This document shows positions 8,135-17,553 of a stretch of DNA of 64,000 nucleotides, in pieces; positions within the stretch are counted from its first letter, which is position 1; the number at the start of each line of letters is the position of its first letter. Source of the DNA: Arthrobacter sp. AFG20 (GTDB lineage: Bacteria > Actinomycetota > Actinomycetes > Actinomycetales > Micrococcaceae); NCBI RefSeq assembly GCF_002892795.1, contig NZ_PJMC01000003.1, positions 248,001 through 312,000 on the forward strand, in the 5' to 3' direction. A model generated the notes under the pieces. That model made no database searches and was not told the origin of the DNA. It worked only from the letters and a program-made list of their open reading frames with translations. The translations under genes and the position numbers were made by a program.

Positions 8135-11049
8135 CCTTTCGACCCGCGCCGTTACGCGCAGCGGCGGCTCTCGCCGTCGTCTTCATCGCGGCGCGGGTCA
8201 TCTACCGCATCCTTTTCAACGGGGCGGGCACCGATGGCGCGGTTCTGCTCAGCATACCGCCGGTGCCGCTGCCTGCCCCGTACGCCCATGTGGTCCTCCT
8301 CGGTCCGGTAACAGCACCTGGCCTCTGGGAGGCGGTCCTGTCCGCCCTGCCGATTGCCGGAATGATCCTCGGTTTCGGCATGCTCAACGCCTGGGTGGAT
8401 GTGGCCCGTGGCTTCGTGCACCTTGCCCGCGGCGGCCCCATGCAGGGCATCGCCCGGATGCTTGTGGTGGCTTGGGCGGCGCTCCCGGCGCTCTCCGACG
8501 CCGTGAAATCCGTGCGCCTGGCATTTCGATTGCGGGGAGAACGCTTCGGGCCCCGCGCTCTTGTTCCCGTGCTCGAGCGAACCCTCGAGCACGCCGGCCG
8601 GGTTGCCGCGGCCCTGGAGCTGCGGGGCTTCGGGAGCCGGGCAGCGCACCAGCCCGGCCGCGGTATCAAAGCACCGGTTCTCGTCCGGGACGCACAATTC
8701 CGCATTGGTGACACGCAGGTGGACGTCGCCGGGTTCGCGCCGCCGAGCGGGTCAATAACAGTCATTACCGGGCCGACAGGCTCCGGCAAGTCCACGGTCC
8801 TGCGAGGAATCGCGGGGCTCCTCTCCCACGTTGACGGCGGAAAAATCTCCGGCACGCTGCTCGTCGCCGGAACGGACCGGGCCACCACGCCGCCCCGCGA
8901 TACCGCCCGGCTCATCGGCGTCGTACTGCAGAATCCCCGCGCCGCATTCGCCACTACCGGGGTCCGGGACGAAATCGCCCTCGCACTTGAGCTGCGCGGC
9001 GTGGCATCCGGTACCGCCAAGGCCTGGGTGTTGGAGGTCGCGGAGCGTATCGGGGTTTCCGCGCTCCTGGACCGGAATCTCAGCACCCTCTCCGCGGGTG
9101 AAGCCACGCTCGTAGCCATCGCCGCTGCAGTGGTGGAGTATCCGCCCCTGCTCCTGGTGGACGAGCCCCTGGCCGACCTCGACACCGCAGCACGCGGACG
9201 CGTCGTCGCCGTGCTCAACGCCCTCGCCCTCGAAGCGGGTGTCTGCGTCATCGTGGCGGAGCACCGGGCGGAACCGCTCGCCCCCGTTGCCGACTCGTGG
9301 TGGACCATCGACGACGGCGCCCTCGTGCCGGGGGTAGCGCCCGCCCCTTCGCACACGGTCGTGGCCGAACCGACACCGCCACTGACGCCGGAACAGCGGG
9401 CGGAGCCCGCGCCCGTGCTGAGCGCGACGAAGCTCGCGGTGCACGGCGACGCCAAGCCGCTCGTGCGCAGCGCATCCCTGACCCTGCACCGCGGTGAAGT
9501 GGTCGCCCTGGTGGGGCCGAACGGTGCCGGGAAGTCCTCCCTCCTTGTGGCACTCGCCCTCGGTGAAGGCACACTCAGTGAAAGTACGGTCGACGGCGGC
9601 CGCGTCGCCCTTGTGCCGGACGCCTCGGACGACCTCTTCACCAGGGATACCGTCGCAGCAGAGCTCCGTGCGGCAGAGCGACGCCAGGCGCGCGCTTGGC
9701 GTCACGCAGAACAGAAAGACGCAGGGCGGCATCTCCCGGGCAGCGACCAGCTTCCCCCAAAGCCTGCGGAGTCACACCTTGCCCGGCTGCGGGGAGACGT
9801 TCGGATCCCCATCGGACACGAGCATCCCCGGGACCTCTCAGCAGGCGAACGCAGGATCCTTGCCATAGCGCTGCAGACCATGGACAGCCCACAGGTACTC
9901 CTGATCGATGAGCCCACCCGGGGACTCGATCCTGCGGCGCGCACAGCAGTCTCGGCGGCGCTGCGGGCGGCAGCGGACGCTGGTGCGGCGGTCCTGATCG
10001 CCACACACGACCTCGATTTTGCGCACGGCCTCGGCGCCCGGATCCTCCCGATGCGTGACGGCGTCGCCCCCTCATTCCAGAAAGAAGCAACGTCTGCAGA
10101 AGCCGCCCCGGCCGGTGCCACCCCGGCCACACCACAGCGCATCGCAGCACCAGGCACCGCAGCACCACGGTTCACCGACCGACCAACAGATACTCCAGCA
10201 GCCGAGAGAACCCGCCGCGTCCGGATGCCACGAGCTGCGGAGGTCATCGTCCTCGCGGCGGCAAACCTTCTGGCTCTCGGTGCATTCTGCTGGCCGCTGC
10301 TCGCTGCGGCCCTCCCGGAGGATGCCGCCGCGGCCGTCCCCTACGCGGCGCTGGCTATTGCACCCCTTGCCGTCGTTGCCATCGTGGTGTCCCTCGACGG
10401 CTCGGTCCGCTCCGCACACACGGTGGCGTTGCTCGGCGTCCTGGCAGCCGTCGGCTCGGCCGTGCGGGTGGCCAGCACCGGCGTCGGGGGTGTGGAGGCC
10501 GTCTTTATCCTGCTGATCCTGGCCGGCCGGGCCTTTGGTGCGCGTTTCGGCATGCTCCTCGGCGCCGCCACCATCGCCGTCTCAAGCGCCTTGTGGAGTG
10601 GCATTGGCCCGTGGTCACCGTTCCAAATTTTCGCCTGTGCGTGGGTGGGCGCCGGGGCAGGCCTGCTCCCCAAACGCGTGCGGGGAAAGGCCGAGCTCTG
10701 GATGCTTTGCGGTTATGGCGTCCTGGCGTCCTACGTGTTCGGCCTGCTGACCAATCTGTGGTTCTGGCCCTTCGCAGTGGGCGCCGGCACCGGCATCTCC
10801 TATGTGCCCGGCGCGCCGCTGGCCACCAACCTGAGCAGCTTCCTGCTCTACTCGCTTTTGACCTCGACGGCGGGCTGGGACACCCTTCGTGCCGTCACCA
10901 CGATCATCGGAATCGCCGTGGTGGGGCGGGCTATCCTCGCCGCACTGCGGCGGGTGAAGCCGGTCTCCAGCCCGGGCGGAAGCGCCGGCGGCCAAGCCGC
11001 GCGGGCACAATCCTCCCGGGCCAGGGACCGGCGTCAACTCACACCTTGA
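8131..11049 (+). CDS. Single-chain ECF-type vitamin transporter: EcfT-like, two ATPase and S-component domains
   Basis: A 972-residue fusion. Residues 1-190 are EcfT-like, with few membrane spans and two coupling motifs of the ARG type (FRLRGERFGP and LELRGFGSR). ATPase 1 (about 195-420) has GPTGSGKST, LSAGE and LLLVDEPLADLD; ATPase 2 (about 430-650) has GPNGAGKSS, LSAGE and VLLIDEPTRGLDP with THDLD. The C-terminal 230 residues form about six membrane helices like an ECF S component. ECF systems normally use four separate proteins. The upstream lipoprotein overlaps it and the 3' end converges with metH, which needs cobalamin, so B12 is the best substrate guess. Specificity is inferred, not seen. 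Confidence 0.88.
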   Translation: MTFRPAPLRAAAALAVVFIAARVIYRILFNGAGTDGAVLLSIPPVPLPAPYAHVVLLGPVTAPGLWEAVLSALPIAGMILGFGMLNAWVDVARGFVHLARGGPMQGIARMLVVAWAALPALSDAVKSVRLAFRLRGERFGPRALVPVLERTLEHAGRVAAALELRGFGSRAAHQPGRGIKAPVLVRDAQFRIGDTQVDVAGFAPPSGSITVITGPTGSGKSTVLRGIAGLLSHVDGGKISGTLLVAGTDRATTPPRDTARLIGVVLQNPRAAFATTGVRDEIALALELRGVASGTAKAWVLEVAERIGVSALLDRNLSTLSAGEATLVAIAAAVVEYPPLLLVDEPLADLDTAARGRVVAVLNALALEAGVCVIVAEHRAEPLAPVADSWWTIDDGALVPGVAPAPSHTVVAEPTPPLTPEQRAEPAPVLSATKLAVHGDAKPLVRSASLTLHRGEVVALVGPNGAGKSSLLVALALGEGTLSESTVDGGRVALVPDASDDLFTRDTVAAELRAAERRQARAWRHAEQKDAGRHLPGSDQLPPKPAESHLARLRGDVRIPIGHEHPRDLSAGERRILAIALQTMDSPQVLLIDEPTRGLDPAARTAVSAALRAAADAGAAVLIATHDLDFAHGLGARILPMRDGVAPSFQKEATSAEAAPAGATPATPQRIAAPGTAAPRFTDRPTDTPAAERTRRVRMPRAAEVIVLAAANLLALGAFCWPLLAAALPEDAAAAVPYAALAIAPLAVVAIVVSLDGSVRSAHTVALLGVLAAVGSAVRVASTGVGGVEAVFILLILAGRAFGARFGMLLGAATIAVSSALWSGIGPWSPFQIFACAWVGAGAGLLPKRVRGKAELWMLCGYGVLASYVFGLLTNLWFWPFAVGAGTGISYVPGAPLATNLSSFLLYSLLTSTAGWDTLRAVTTIIGIAVVGRAILAALRRVKPVSSPGGSAGGQAARAQSSRARDRRQLTP

Positions 11050-14000
11050 AGTACTTCGCCTCCGGGTGGTGGAACACGAACGCGTCGGTGGACTGTTCGG
11101 GGTGCAGCATCAGCTCATCACTCAGGATCACGCCCATCCGCTCGGGATGCAGCAGCTCCACCACCTTGCGGCGGTCCTCCATGTCAGGGCACGCGGGGTA
11201 TCCGAGCGAGAAGCGCGCACCGCGGTAGTCGAGCTTGAACAGCCCGGCCTTGTCCTTCGGCTCCTCGGCCGCGAAGCCCAACTCCGAGCGGATGCGCGCA
11301 TGCCAGAACTCGGCAAACGCCTCGGTGAGCTGCATGACCAAACCATTGAGCTCGTAGTAATCACGGTAGTGATTGCCCTTGAACAGCTCCCCGGTCACCT
11401 CATCGACATTCCCGCCGGCGGTGACCAGCTGCACCGGCAGGACGTCCACCTGCCCCGATTCGCGCGAACGCACAAAGTCGGCAAGGCACAGGTGCCGGTC
11501 GCGGCGCTGGCGCGGGAAGTCGAAACGCAGCCGCTCGGTGCCGACCGGGCCGCCTGAACCGCCGTCGGGCGCGAGAAGTCCCGCGGTGCCGAGTACGCCG
11601 TCGGGATCCGTACCGTGATGCAACACCACCACCTGCTCGCCCTCGGATACCACCGGGAAATAGCCGTAGGCGACCGATGCATCGAGCATTCCCTCGGCGA
11701 GGATACGGTCCAGCCAGTACCGCAGGCGCGGCCGGCCCTCACGTTCCACCAGTTCCTCATACGAGGCGCCGTCCTCGCCGCGGCCGGGCTTGAGCCCCCA
11801 CTGCCCCATGAACGTGGCGCGCTCATCGAGGAATGCTGCAAAGTCGTGGAGGGCGACACCGCGCACGATGCGCGTGCCCCAGAACGGCGGCGAGGGCACA
11901 GGGTTATCGGCGGCCACGTCGGACCGGCCAGGCATTGCCTCCGGCTCGGTCACCGTGAACTTCGGGCCGCCTTTATGGATCCGCTTCTTCAGCGGAGGAA
12001 GGCCGACGGCGTCCGGGTCGGCGCCGCGGGCCACCTGCACCAGCGGTTCCATGAGGGCGAGGCCTTCAAAGGCGTCCTTGGCGTACCTGACGGTTCCTTC
12101 GAACTGCTCCGCCAGGTCCTGCTCCACGTAGGCACGGGTCAGGGCGGCGCCGCCGAGGATGATGGGCCACTTCTTCGCGAGGCCCCGGGACTGGAGTTCG
12201 GCGAGGTTTTCCTTCATCACCACGGTGGATTTCACGAGCAGCCCGGACATGCCGATCACGTCGGCGTCGTGTTCCTCGGCGGCGGCGATGATGTCCGCGA
12301 TCGGCTGCTTGATGCCGATGTTGATCACTTTGTAGCCGTTGTTGGTGAGGATGATGTCCACCAGGTTCTTGCCGATGTCGTGCACATCGCCGCGGACGGT
12401 GGCGATCACCATGGTGCCCTTGCCGGACGCGTCCGACTTCTCCATGTGCGGCTCGAGCAGCGCGACCGCATTCTTCATGACCTCGGCGGACTGCAGCACG
12501 AAGGGCAGCTGCATCTCGCCGGCGCCGAAGCGCTCACCCACAACCTTCATGCCTTCGAGCAGCTGGTCGTTGATGATGGCCAGCGGGGTCATGCCTTCGC
12601 TGCGTGCGAGGTCGAGGTCCTCTTCGAGGCCCTTGCCTTCGCCGTCGATGATGCGCCGCTGTAGGCGTTCGCCGGTGGGCAGCGCGGCGAGTTCCGCGGC
12701 GCGCTGGTCCTTGAGCGCTGCGGTGTCGACGCCGGCGAACATGTCCAGCATGCTGTTCAGGGGGTCGTACGTGATGTTGCCGTCGGCGTCGTATTCGCGG
12801 CGGTCCCAGACGAGGTCCAGCGCCACCTTGCGCTGCTCCTCCGGCAGGGACGCGAGCGGCACGATCTTGGCGGCGTCGATGATGCCGCTGGAGAGGCCCG
12901 CCTGCACGGCTTCGTGCAGGAACACCGAGTTCAGGACGATGCGCGCTGCAGGGTTCAGGCCGAAGGAGACGTTCGAGACGCCGAGGGTCGTGTGGATGCC
13001 GGGGTACTTCGTGGTGATCTGGCGGATGGCCTCGATCGTTTCGATGCCGTCCCGGCGGGTCTCCTCCTGGCCGGTGGCGATGGGGAAGGTCAGGGCGTCG
13101 ACGATGATGTCCTCCACCCGCATGCCCCATTCGCCCACCAGGGAGTCAATGAGGCGGGAGGCGATGGCCACCTTGCCGTCGGTGGTGCGTGCCTGGCCGT
13201 GCTCGTCGATGGTCAGGGCGATCACGGCGGTGCCGTGTTCCTTCACGAGGGGCATGATGCGCGCGAAGCGGCTCTCCGGGCCGTCGCCGTCCTCGTAGTT
13301 GACGGAGTTAATTACCGGGCGGCCGCCGATGTGTTCGAGGCCGGCCTGCAGCACGGGCGGTTCGGTGGAGTCGATGACGAGCGGAAGGGTGGAGGCCGAC
13401 GCGAAACGCGAGACGATTTCCTTGATGTCGGCCACGCCGTCACGCCCCACATAGTCAATGCAGACATCGAGCAGGTGCGCGCCAACACGGACCTGCTCGC
13501 GGGCGATATCGACGCAGTCGTCCCAGCGCTCTTCGAGCATCGCCTGGCGGAACGCCTTCGAACCGTTGGCGTTGGTGCGCTCACCGATGGCCAGGTACGA
13601 GGACTCCTGGTCGAACGGCACATGATGATAGAGGGAAGCGATGCCTGCTTCACGCTCGGTGGGAAGGCGGCCGCCGTCGGCGCCCCTCCCGCCGCTGGTG
13701 ACGGCGGCTGTGTTGCGGAAGGGCTCAAGACGCTCGACGACGGCGGCCATGTGCGCCGGCGTCGTACCGCAACATCCGCCCACCAGGCCCAGGCCGAATT
13801 CCCGCACGAACTGTTCATGCGCGGTGGCGAGTTCGCTGGGTGACAGCGGGTAGTGCGCGCCGTTGGGGCCAAGCACCGGGAGGCCGGCGTTGGGCATGCA
13901 GGCGATGGCCACGGAGGACTGCTTGGAGAGGTGGCGGAGGTGCTCGCTCATCTCGTCCGGGCCGGTGGCGCAGTTCAGGCCGATGGCGTCAACGCCGAGC

Positions 14001-14689
14001 GGCTCGAGTGCGGTGAGCGCCGCGCCGATCTCGGATCCCATCAGCATGGTTCCGGTGGTTTCGACGGTCACCTCGACGAAGATCGGGAGGCGGATGCCGC
14101 GGGCCACGATGGCCTGCTTGCAGCCGTTGACCGCGGCCTTGGTCTGCAGGAGGTCCTGGCTCGTTTCGATGAGGAAGGCATCGGCTCCGCCGTCGATGAG
14201 ACCCTCGGCCTGCAGGGCGAAGGTCTGCTTGAGGTAGTCGTAGCTGGTGTGCCCGAGGCTGGGGAGCTTCGTGCCCGGGCCCATCGAGCCCAGGACCCAG
14301 CGCATGCGTCCGTCTGTTTTTTCTGCCGCTTCGGCGCGTTCCCGGGCGATCTTTGCCCCCTTGCGGGCGAGCTCTTCGATCCGATCGTCGATGCCGTAGT
14401 CGGAGAGGTTTGACCAGTTCGCACCGAAGGTGTTGGTTTCGACCGCGTCGATACCCACTGCGAAGTACGCGTCGTGGATGTCCGCGAGGACATCAGGGCG
14501 TGTGTCATTGAGGATTTCGTTGCAGCCTTCCAGCCCCAGGAAATCGGCCTCGAGCGAGAGTTCCCGGCCCTGCAGCATGGTGCCCATCGCCCCGTCGGCA
14601 ATGACGACCCTCTGGTTCACGGCGTCCAGAAGTTCCTGCGAACGGACGGGGCGGGGGACGGAGTCGATATCAAGCGCAAAACGAGGCAT
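11039..14689 (-). CDS. metH: Cobalamin-dependent methionine synthase
   Basis: A full-length 1,216-residue MetH. In order: homocysteine-binding domain with the zinc cysteines (LNCATG and VGGCCGTTPAHM); pterin-binding domain with IGERTNANGSKAF; cobalamin-binding domain with VHDIGKNLVDIIL, whose His is the lower axial cobalt ligand; and the C-terminal reactivation (AdoMet-binding) domain ending in GYPACPDMEDR. It transfers a methyl group from 5-methyltetrahydrofolate to homocysteine in the cytoplasm. Its 3' end overlaps the ECF transporter gene by 11 bp on the opposite strand. No B12 riboswitch is recognisable upstream. Confidence 0.97.
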   Translation of the reverse strand: MPRFALDIDSVPRPVRSQELLDAVNQRVVIADGAMGTMLQGRELSLEADFLGLEGCNEILNDTRPDVLADIHDAYFAVGIDAVETNTFGANWSNLSDYGIDDRIEELARKGAKIARERAEAAEKTDGRMRWVLGSMGPGTKLPSLGHTSYDYLKQTFALQAEGLIDGGADAFLIETSQDLLQTKAAVNGCKQAIVARGIRLPIFVEVTVETTGTMLMGSEIGAALTALEPLGVDAIGLNCATGPDEMSEHLRHLSKQSSVAIACMPNAGLPVLGPNGAHYPLSPSELATAHEQFVREFGLGLVGGCCGTTPAHMAAVVERLEPFRNTAAVTSGGRGADGGRLPTEREAGIASLYHHVPFDQESSYLAIGERTNANGSKAFRQAMLEERWDDCVDIAREQVRVGAHLLDVCIDYVGRDGVADIKEIVSRFASASTLPLVIDSTEPPVLQAGLEHIGGRPVINSVNYEDGDGPESRFARIMPLVKEHGTAVIALTIDEHGQARTTDGKVAIASRLIDSLVGEWGMRVEDIIVDALTFPIATGQEETRRDGIETIEAIRQITTKYPGIHTTLGVSNVSFGLNPAARIVLNSVFLHEAVQAGLSSGIIDAAKIVPLASLPEEQRKVALDLVWDRREYDADGNITYDPLNSMLDMFAGVDTAALKDQRAAELAALPTGERLQRRIIDGEGKGLEEDLDLARSEGMTPLAIINDQLLEGMKVVGERFGAGEMQLPFVLQSAEVMKNAVALLEPHMEKSDASGKGTMVIATVRGDVHDIGKNLVDIILTNNGYKVINIGIKQPIADIIAAAEEHDADVIGMSGLLVKSTVVMKENLAELQSRGLAKKWPIILGGAALTRAYVEQDLAEQFEGTVRYAKDAFEGLALMEPLVQVARGADPDAVGLPPLKKRIHKGGPKFTVTEPEAMPGRSDVAADNPVPSPPFWGTRIVRGVALHDFAAFLDERATFMGQWGLKPGRGEDGASYEELVEREGRPRLRYWLDRILAEGMLDASVAYGYFPVVSEGEQVVVLHHGTDPDGVLGTAGLLAPDGGSGGPVGTERLRFDFPRQRRDRHLCLADFVRSRESGQVDVLPVQLVTAGGNVDEVTGELFKGNHYRDYYELNGLVMQLTEAFAEFWHARIRSELGFAAEEPKDKAGLFKLDYRGARFSLGYPACPDMEDRRKVVELLHPERMGVILSDELMLHPEQSTDAFVFHHPEAKYFKV

Positions 14690-14727
14690 CTAAACAGATT
14701 ACGGGCGGGCCGGAAAGATTGCGCCGT

Positions 14728-14877
14728 ATGTCCGTGTACTACGACGGCGGATGGTGGGCGGTCAGCTCGCGCCCTGCAGTCCGCGAGGTGCTGGAAGCAG
14801 CAGGATACTCGCCCGGCAAGAGTGCCGGCACCCAGCAAGAAAATCGAGACATGGACTCAAAGCAAGCAGGCGGTTGA
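14728..14877 (+). CDS. Small hypothetical protein (49 aa)
   Basis: A short reading frame divergent from metH. It starts with ATG after GGAAAG at nine bases, and the first 35 codons are strongly GC-ending like real genes here. The protein begins MSVYYDGGWWAVSSRPAV and carries an amphipathic segment VREVLEAAGYS; the tail is polar. I recognise no family. It could be a genuine small protein or the surviving 5' part of a longer gene, because the last 15 codons lose the codon bias. Confidence 0.4.
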   Translation: MSVYYDGGWWAVSSRPAVREVLEAAGYSPGKSAGTQQENRDMDSKQAGG

Positions 14878-14926
14878 GTGTCATTCAGGACAATCACCGG
14901 TACCTTGTGGTTCATTAGCTTGAATA

Positions 14927-14950
14927 TTGCTGCACGCCGTCGTGCAGCAA
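14927..14950. repeat. Perfect 10-bp inverted repeat before the HsdR_N gene
   Basis: TTGCTGCACG and CGTGCAGCAA are separated by CCGT. The repeat lies 23 bp before the start codon of the HsdR_N-like gene and just before its ribosome binding site (AGGGGGA). It could be an operator or an RNA hairpin controlling that gene. Confidence 0.5.
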
Positions 14951-14973
14951 ACACGGTCTTTGTAGGGGGACAA

Positions 14974-16065
14974 ATGGAGTTCGCAGAAAAGCTCTCGGCT
15001 TTGGCAGCAAAGGTGCGCCAGCAGCGAGGTGTAATCCAAACAGAAGAAGCCACGAAGAACGCGTTCGTGATGCCCTTCATTTCAACGATTCTTGGCTACG
15101 ACGTTTTCAATCCCATGGAAGTCGTTCCTGAATTTGTCGCAGACGTCGGCCTTAAGAAGGGCGAGAAGATCGACTACGCGATCGTCAAGGACGGCGAAGT
15201 CCAAATCCTGATCGAGTGCAAGAAATCCGCGGAGCCAGTGAAAATTGAGCATGCATCACAGCTGTTCAGATATTTTGCGGTAACGAACGCGAGGATCGCC
15301 ATCCTCACCAATGGCGAGGTGTACCAGTTCTTTACTGACCTCGACGCACCAAACCGCATGGATGCCAAGCCGTTTCTGGTGCTGGATCTAAACGACATCG
15401 ACCAAATGCTCATCCCCGAACTGCAGAAGCTGTCAAAGGACGTTTTTGATCTCGATTCGATCATCAGTGCCGCTGGCGAGCTAAAGTACATCGGCGAGCT
15501 GAAGCGGACTCTGGCTGCGCAGTTTAGGGAGCCTGAAGATGAATGGGTCAAGTTCCTGACCGGGCGTGTGTATCCGGGCCCCTACACCCAGAAGGTGAGG
15601 GAACAGTTCACCGCTTTGGTGTCCAAGGCGTCGAAGCAATTCCTGAACGACCAAGTCAACGAACGTCTTAAGAAGGCCCTGGGCAACCCTGGCTTCCCGC
15701 AGAGTGAAGAGACCGCCGTGGCGGCAAGCGTCACCAGCGCTCCTGTAGCCGAAGCCGATTTGGCAGAAGCCGACGGGCTGGAGACAACACTGGAGGAGAT
15801 TGAGGGCTACCAAATAGTGCGGGCAATCGTATGCAGCGAGGTAAAGCCAGCCCGCGTGGTGCAGCGTGACGCCAAGTCCTACTTTGCAGTTCTGTTGGAC
15901 GACAACAACCGCAAGCCCATTGCACGCCTGCACTTCAATCGGACGCAGAAGTACATCGGGATCTTTGACGTCAACAAGGAAGAAACCCGGGTTCCCATCA
16001 GCTCGCTGGAGGAGATCTATGAACACACAGAAGCGCTGCGCGCGAGCGTCAAGAGCTACCTGTGA
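14974..16065 (+). CDS. Type I restriction enzyme HsdR N-terminal-domain protein (PD-(D/E)XK nuclease-like)
   Basis: A 363-residue protein from ATG 14974, preceded by AGGGGGA. The N-terminal 160 residues match the HSDR_N_2 type: TKNAFVMPFISTILGYDVFNP, then KIDYAIVKDGEVQILIECKK, which is a D...ExK nuclease-type motif, then ASQLFRYFAVTNARIAILTNG. The rest, which includes an Asp/Glu-rich hinge and a small beta-rich C-terminal domain, is not a helicase, so this is a stand-alone protein and not an HsdR subunit. The stop is directly followed by the GTG of a broken HhH-type gene. GC content is lower than in the flanking core genes. A defence or DNA-repair role is possible but unproven. Confidence 0.8.
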   Translation: MEFAEKLSALAAKVRQQRGVIQTEEATKNAFVMPFISTILGYDVFNPMEVVPEFVADVGLKKGEKIDYAIVKDGEVQILIECKKSAEPVKIEHASQLFRYFAVTNARIAILTNGEVYQFFTDLDAPNRMDAKPFLVLDLNDIDQMLIPELQKLSKDVFDLDSIISAAGELKYIGELKRTLAAQFREPEDEWVKFLTGRVYPGPYTQKVREQFTALVSKASKQFLNDQVNERLKKALGNPGFPQSEETAVAASVTSAPVAEADLAEADGLETTLEEIEGYQIVRAIVCSEVKPARVVQRDAKSYFAVLLDDNNRKPIARLHFNRTQKYIGIFDVNKEETRVPISSLEEIYEHTEALRASVKSYL

Positions 16066-16585
16066 GTGCGCCGGTTTCCGAATCTCGAGCGGTTACTCAT
16101 CGCCATTGAAGAAATGCCGACACCGTGGAAAGAGTGGCCGGGCGGATACCGCGAAGCATCTCGCGACCCAGGACCCGGTCGCACTCGAGAGGGTTTTGAA
16201 CCGCCAAAAGGTGCATTCAAGGAAAACGAAGGCGTTAGCAATTGTGGAAGCAGCTCAACGTTTCTTCGATATCGGCGTCACTGAACCTGCACTTTTGATG
16301 CCAGACAAACCCGGACACCGGGAGCGGTACACCGGGGTTTCAGGGCTCGGGCCGGTCACTTGGGAGTACTTTACGATGCTCCTAAACCATGACGGGGTAA
16401 AGGCAGACACCTGGATCACAGAATTCGTCGGGCGAGCCATCGGCGAGCGAGTCCCGTCCCAACGTGCCAGCGGACTGGTCAAGGAGGCCGCCCAGAAACT
16501 GGACGTGGACGAAAAGAAACTCGACCATGCGATCTGGAGTTATGCCAGCACCACGAGGCTAAAGGGTATGCCTGCCTTGACATGA
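16066..16585 (+). pseudogene. Broken helix-hairpin-helix (HhH-GPD-like) gene
   Basis: The GTG follows the previous stop without a gap. The first frame gives LLIAIEEMPTPWKEWPGG, a recognisable N-terminus of a family of about 200 residues with a helix-hairpin-helix. Near 16135-16150 the reading moves to another frame, which continues with LERVLNRQKVHS, then YTGVSGLGPVTWEYFTMLL (the hairpin) and KLDHAIWSYAS to 16585. The central part of the family is missing, so both a deletion and a frameshift have occurred. The gene formed a unit with the HsdR_N-like nuclease gene before it broke. Confidence 0.7.
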
Positions 16586-16601
16586 TTCTGCCCAGAGGTT
16601 G

Positions 16602-16635
16602 GAGGACGACGGCGGGACTTCCCGCCGTCGTCCTC
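16602..16635. terminator. Strong stem-loop terminator
   Basis: A perfect 15-bp stem (16602-16616 with 16621-16635), loop ACTT, GC-rich in the centre. It sits 16 bp after the broken HhH gene and faces the end of the minus-strand gene at 16740, so it may serve both directions. Confidence 0.75.
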
Positions 16636-16739
16636 TTGCGTTTGGTGCCGCTCCCCTACAGCGCCGACCAGCCGCCGTACGACGAGGGGCTTGAATTTGC
16701 GGCCAATTCGTCCGACGGGGACCACTGGATTATCAGCGG

Positions 16740-17045
16740 TCAGGCCGCGCCCTGGCCCTCGCGGGCCGTCTCCTCCAGTATCCTGGCTGTGGGCGCTGCC
16801 GTCATCAGCTGCCCTATCACCTCCGGGTTGTCCCACACCTCGCTGCGGAGCCGTTCCAGAAAGGCGTTCGCAGCATCCTTGGTGTCGAAGTCCAGGAGCA
16901 CGGCCACGCTGTTCTGGTCCTCTGTATCCCGGAACAGGCGGACAGCCCTGGCGCCCGAGGCGACGCGGCCTGCAGGATCGCTGTCGAATACTTTCTTGAA
17001 AGCCTCGTAGTCGCGGACCGGATAGCTGATCTGCAAGGTGAACAT
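16740..17045 (-). CDS. Small alpha/beta-barrel protein, antibiotic biosynthesis monooxygenase-like
   Basis: A 101-residue protein. MFTLQISYPVRDYEAFKKVFD, then RLFRDTEDQNSVAVLLDF, then AFLERLRSEVW fit the dimeric ferredoxin-like (ABM-type) fold often annotated as cyclase or hypothetical protein. No catalytic residues can be assigned. A GGAAAGG ribosome binding site precedes the ATG. Substrate unknown. Confidence 0.7.
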   Translation of the reverse strand: MFTLQISYPVRDYEAFKKVFDSDPAGRVASGARAVRLFRDTEDQNSVAVLLDFDTKDAANAFLERLRSEVWDNPEVIGQLMTAAPTARILEETAREGQGAA

Positions 17046-17139
17046 CGTCGTTCCTTTCCCTCGGGCTGTGTCAGGTCAAAGATAGGCCTTCCAGCGTCAT
17101 CCCGGTAGGGCCGGAGGGCGGCAGTGCTGCGGGGTCCTG

Positions 17140-17350
17140 CCGACGTCTGGTACGGCACCCCTACCGCCGACCAGCGCCGTCGGAAGCGAGGATGGTGCCG
17201 TTGACGTTGGTGGCGTCGTCGCTGAACAGGAAGGCGGTGGAGGCGGCGAGGTGGGCCGCAGTGGCGGGCGTGGGACAGTGGCCTGCATCAGCGGGCCGAG
17301 GCGTTCGGTCGCGATCCGGGATCCCCAGCTGGCCACGATGTTGGTGATAG
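17140..17350 (-). pseudogene. C-terminal remnant of a short-chain dehydrogenase/reductase
   Basis: One frame reads ERLGPLMQATVP and the next HLAASTAFLFSDDATNVNG followed by TILASDG, which together are the C-terminus of an SDR. Two frameshifts are visible: one between these segments, and one at the end, where a single missing base turns the usual SDGGWSAV ending into SDGAGRR. No N-terminal Rossmann part is present. The region 17046-17553 holds nothing else I recognise. Confidence 0.65.
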
Positions 17351-17553
17351 TGGGGCATGCGGGGACGGACCCGAATCCGGTTCCGTAACTAGGGGCGGCG
17401 GCGAAGGTTCTGCGGGAGGCTTCACAAGAGACGACGAATCAGGGCAACCGCGTCGATTCGGGCAAGTGGAGGACTCCCGAGAGTCGCTGATAACCGTGAT
17501 TCCGTCAAGGTGGCCGGGCGCTCGTTGACACCCATTTCGCTCTAGTTGGTGGT

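Noticed and set aside
11615-12664. Long open frames antisense to metH, and similar ones antisense to the ABC exporters (50144-52075) and other GC-rich genes
   Set aside because: Their proteins are His/Val/Gly- or Arg/Pro-rich and follow the third-position bias of the sense gene; they are artefacts of high GC content.
14690-14973. B12 riboswitch before metH
   Set aside because: No B12-box-like element or suitable set of stems seen; the leader before the ECF lipoprotein gene (7489-7576) is also too short for one.
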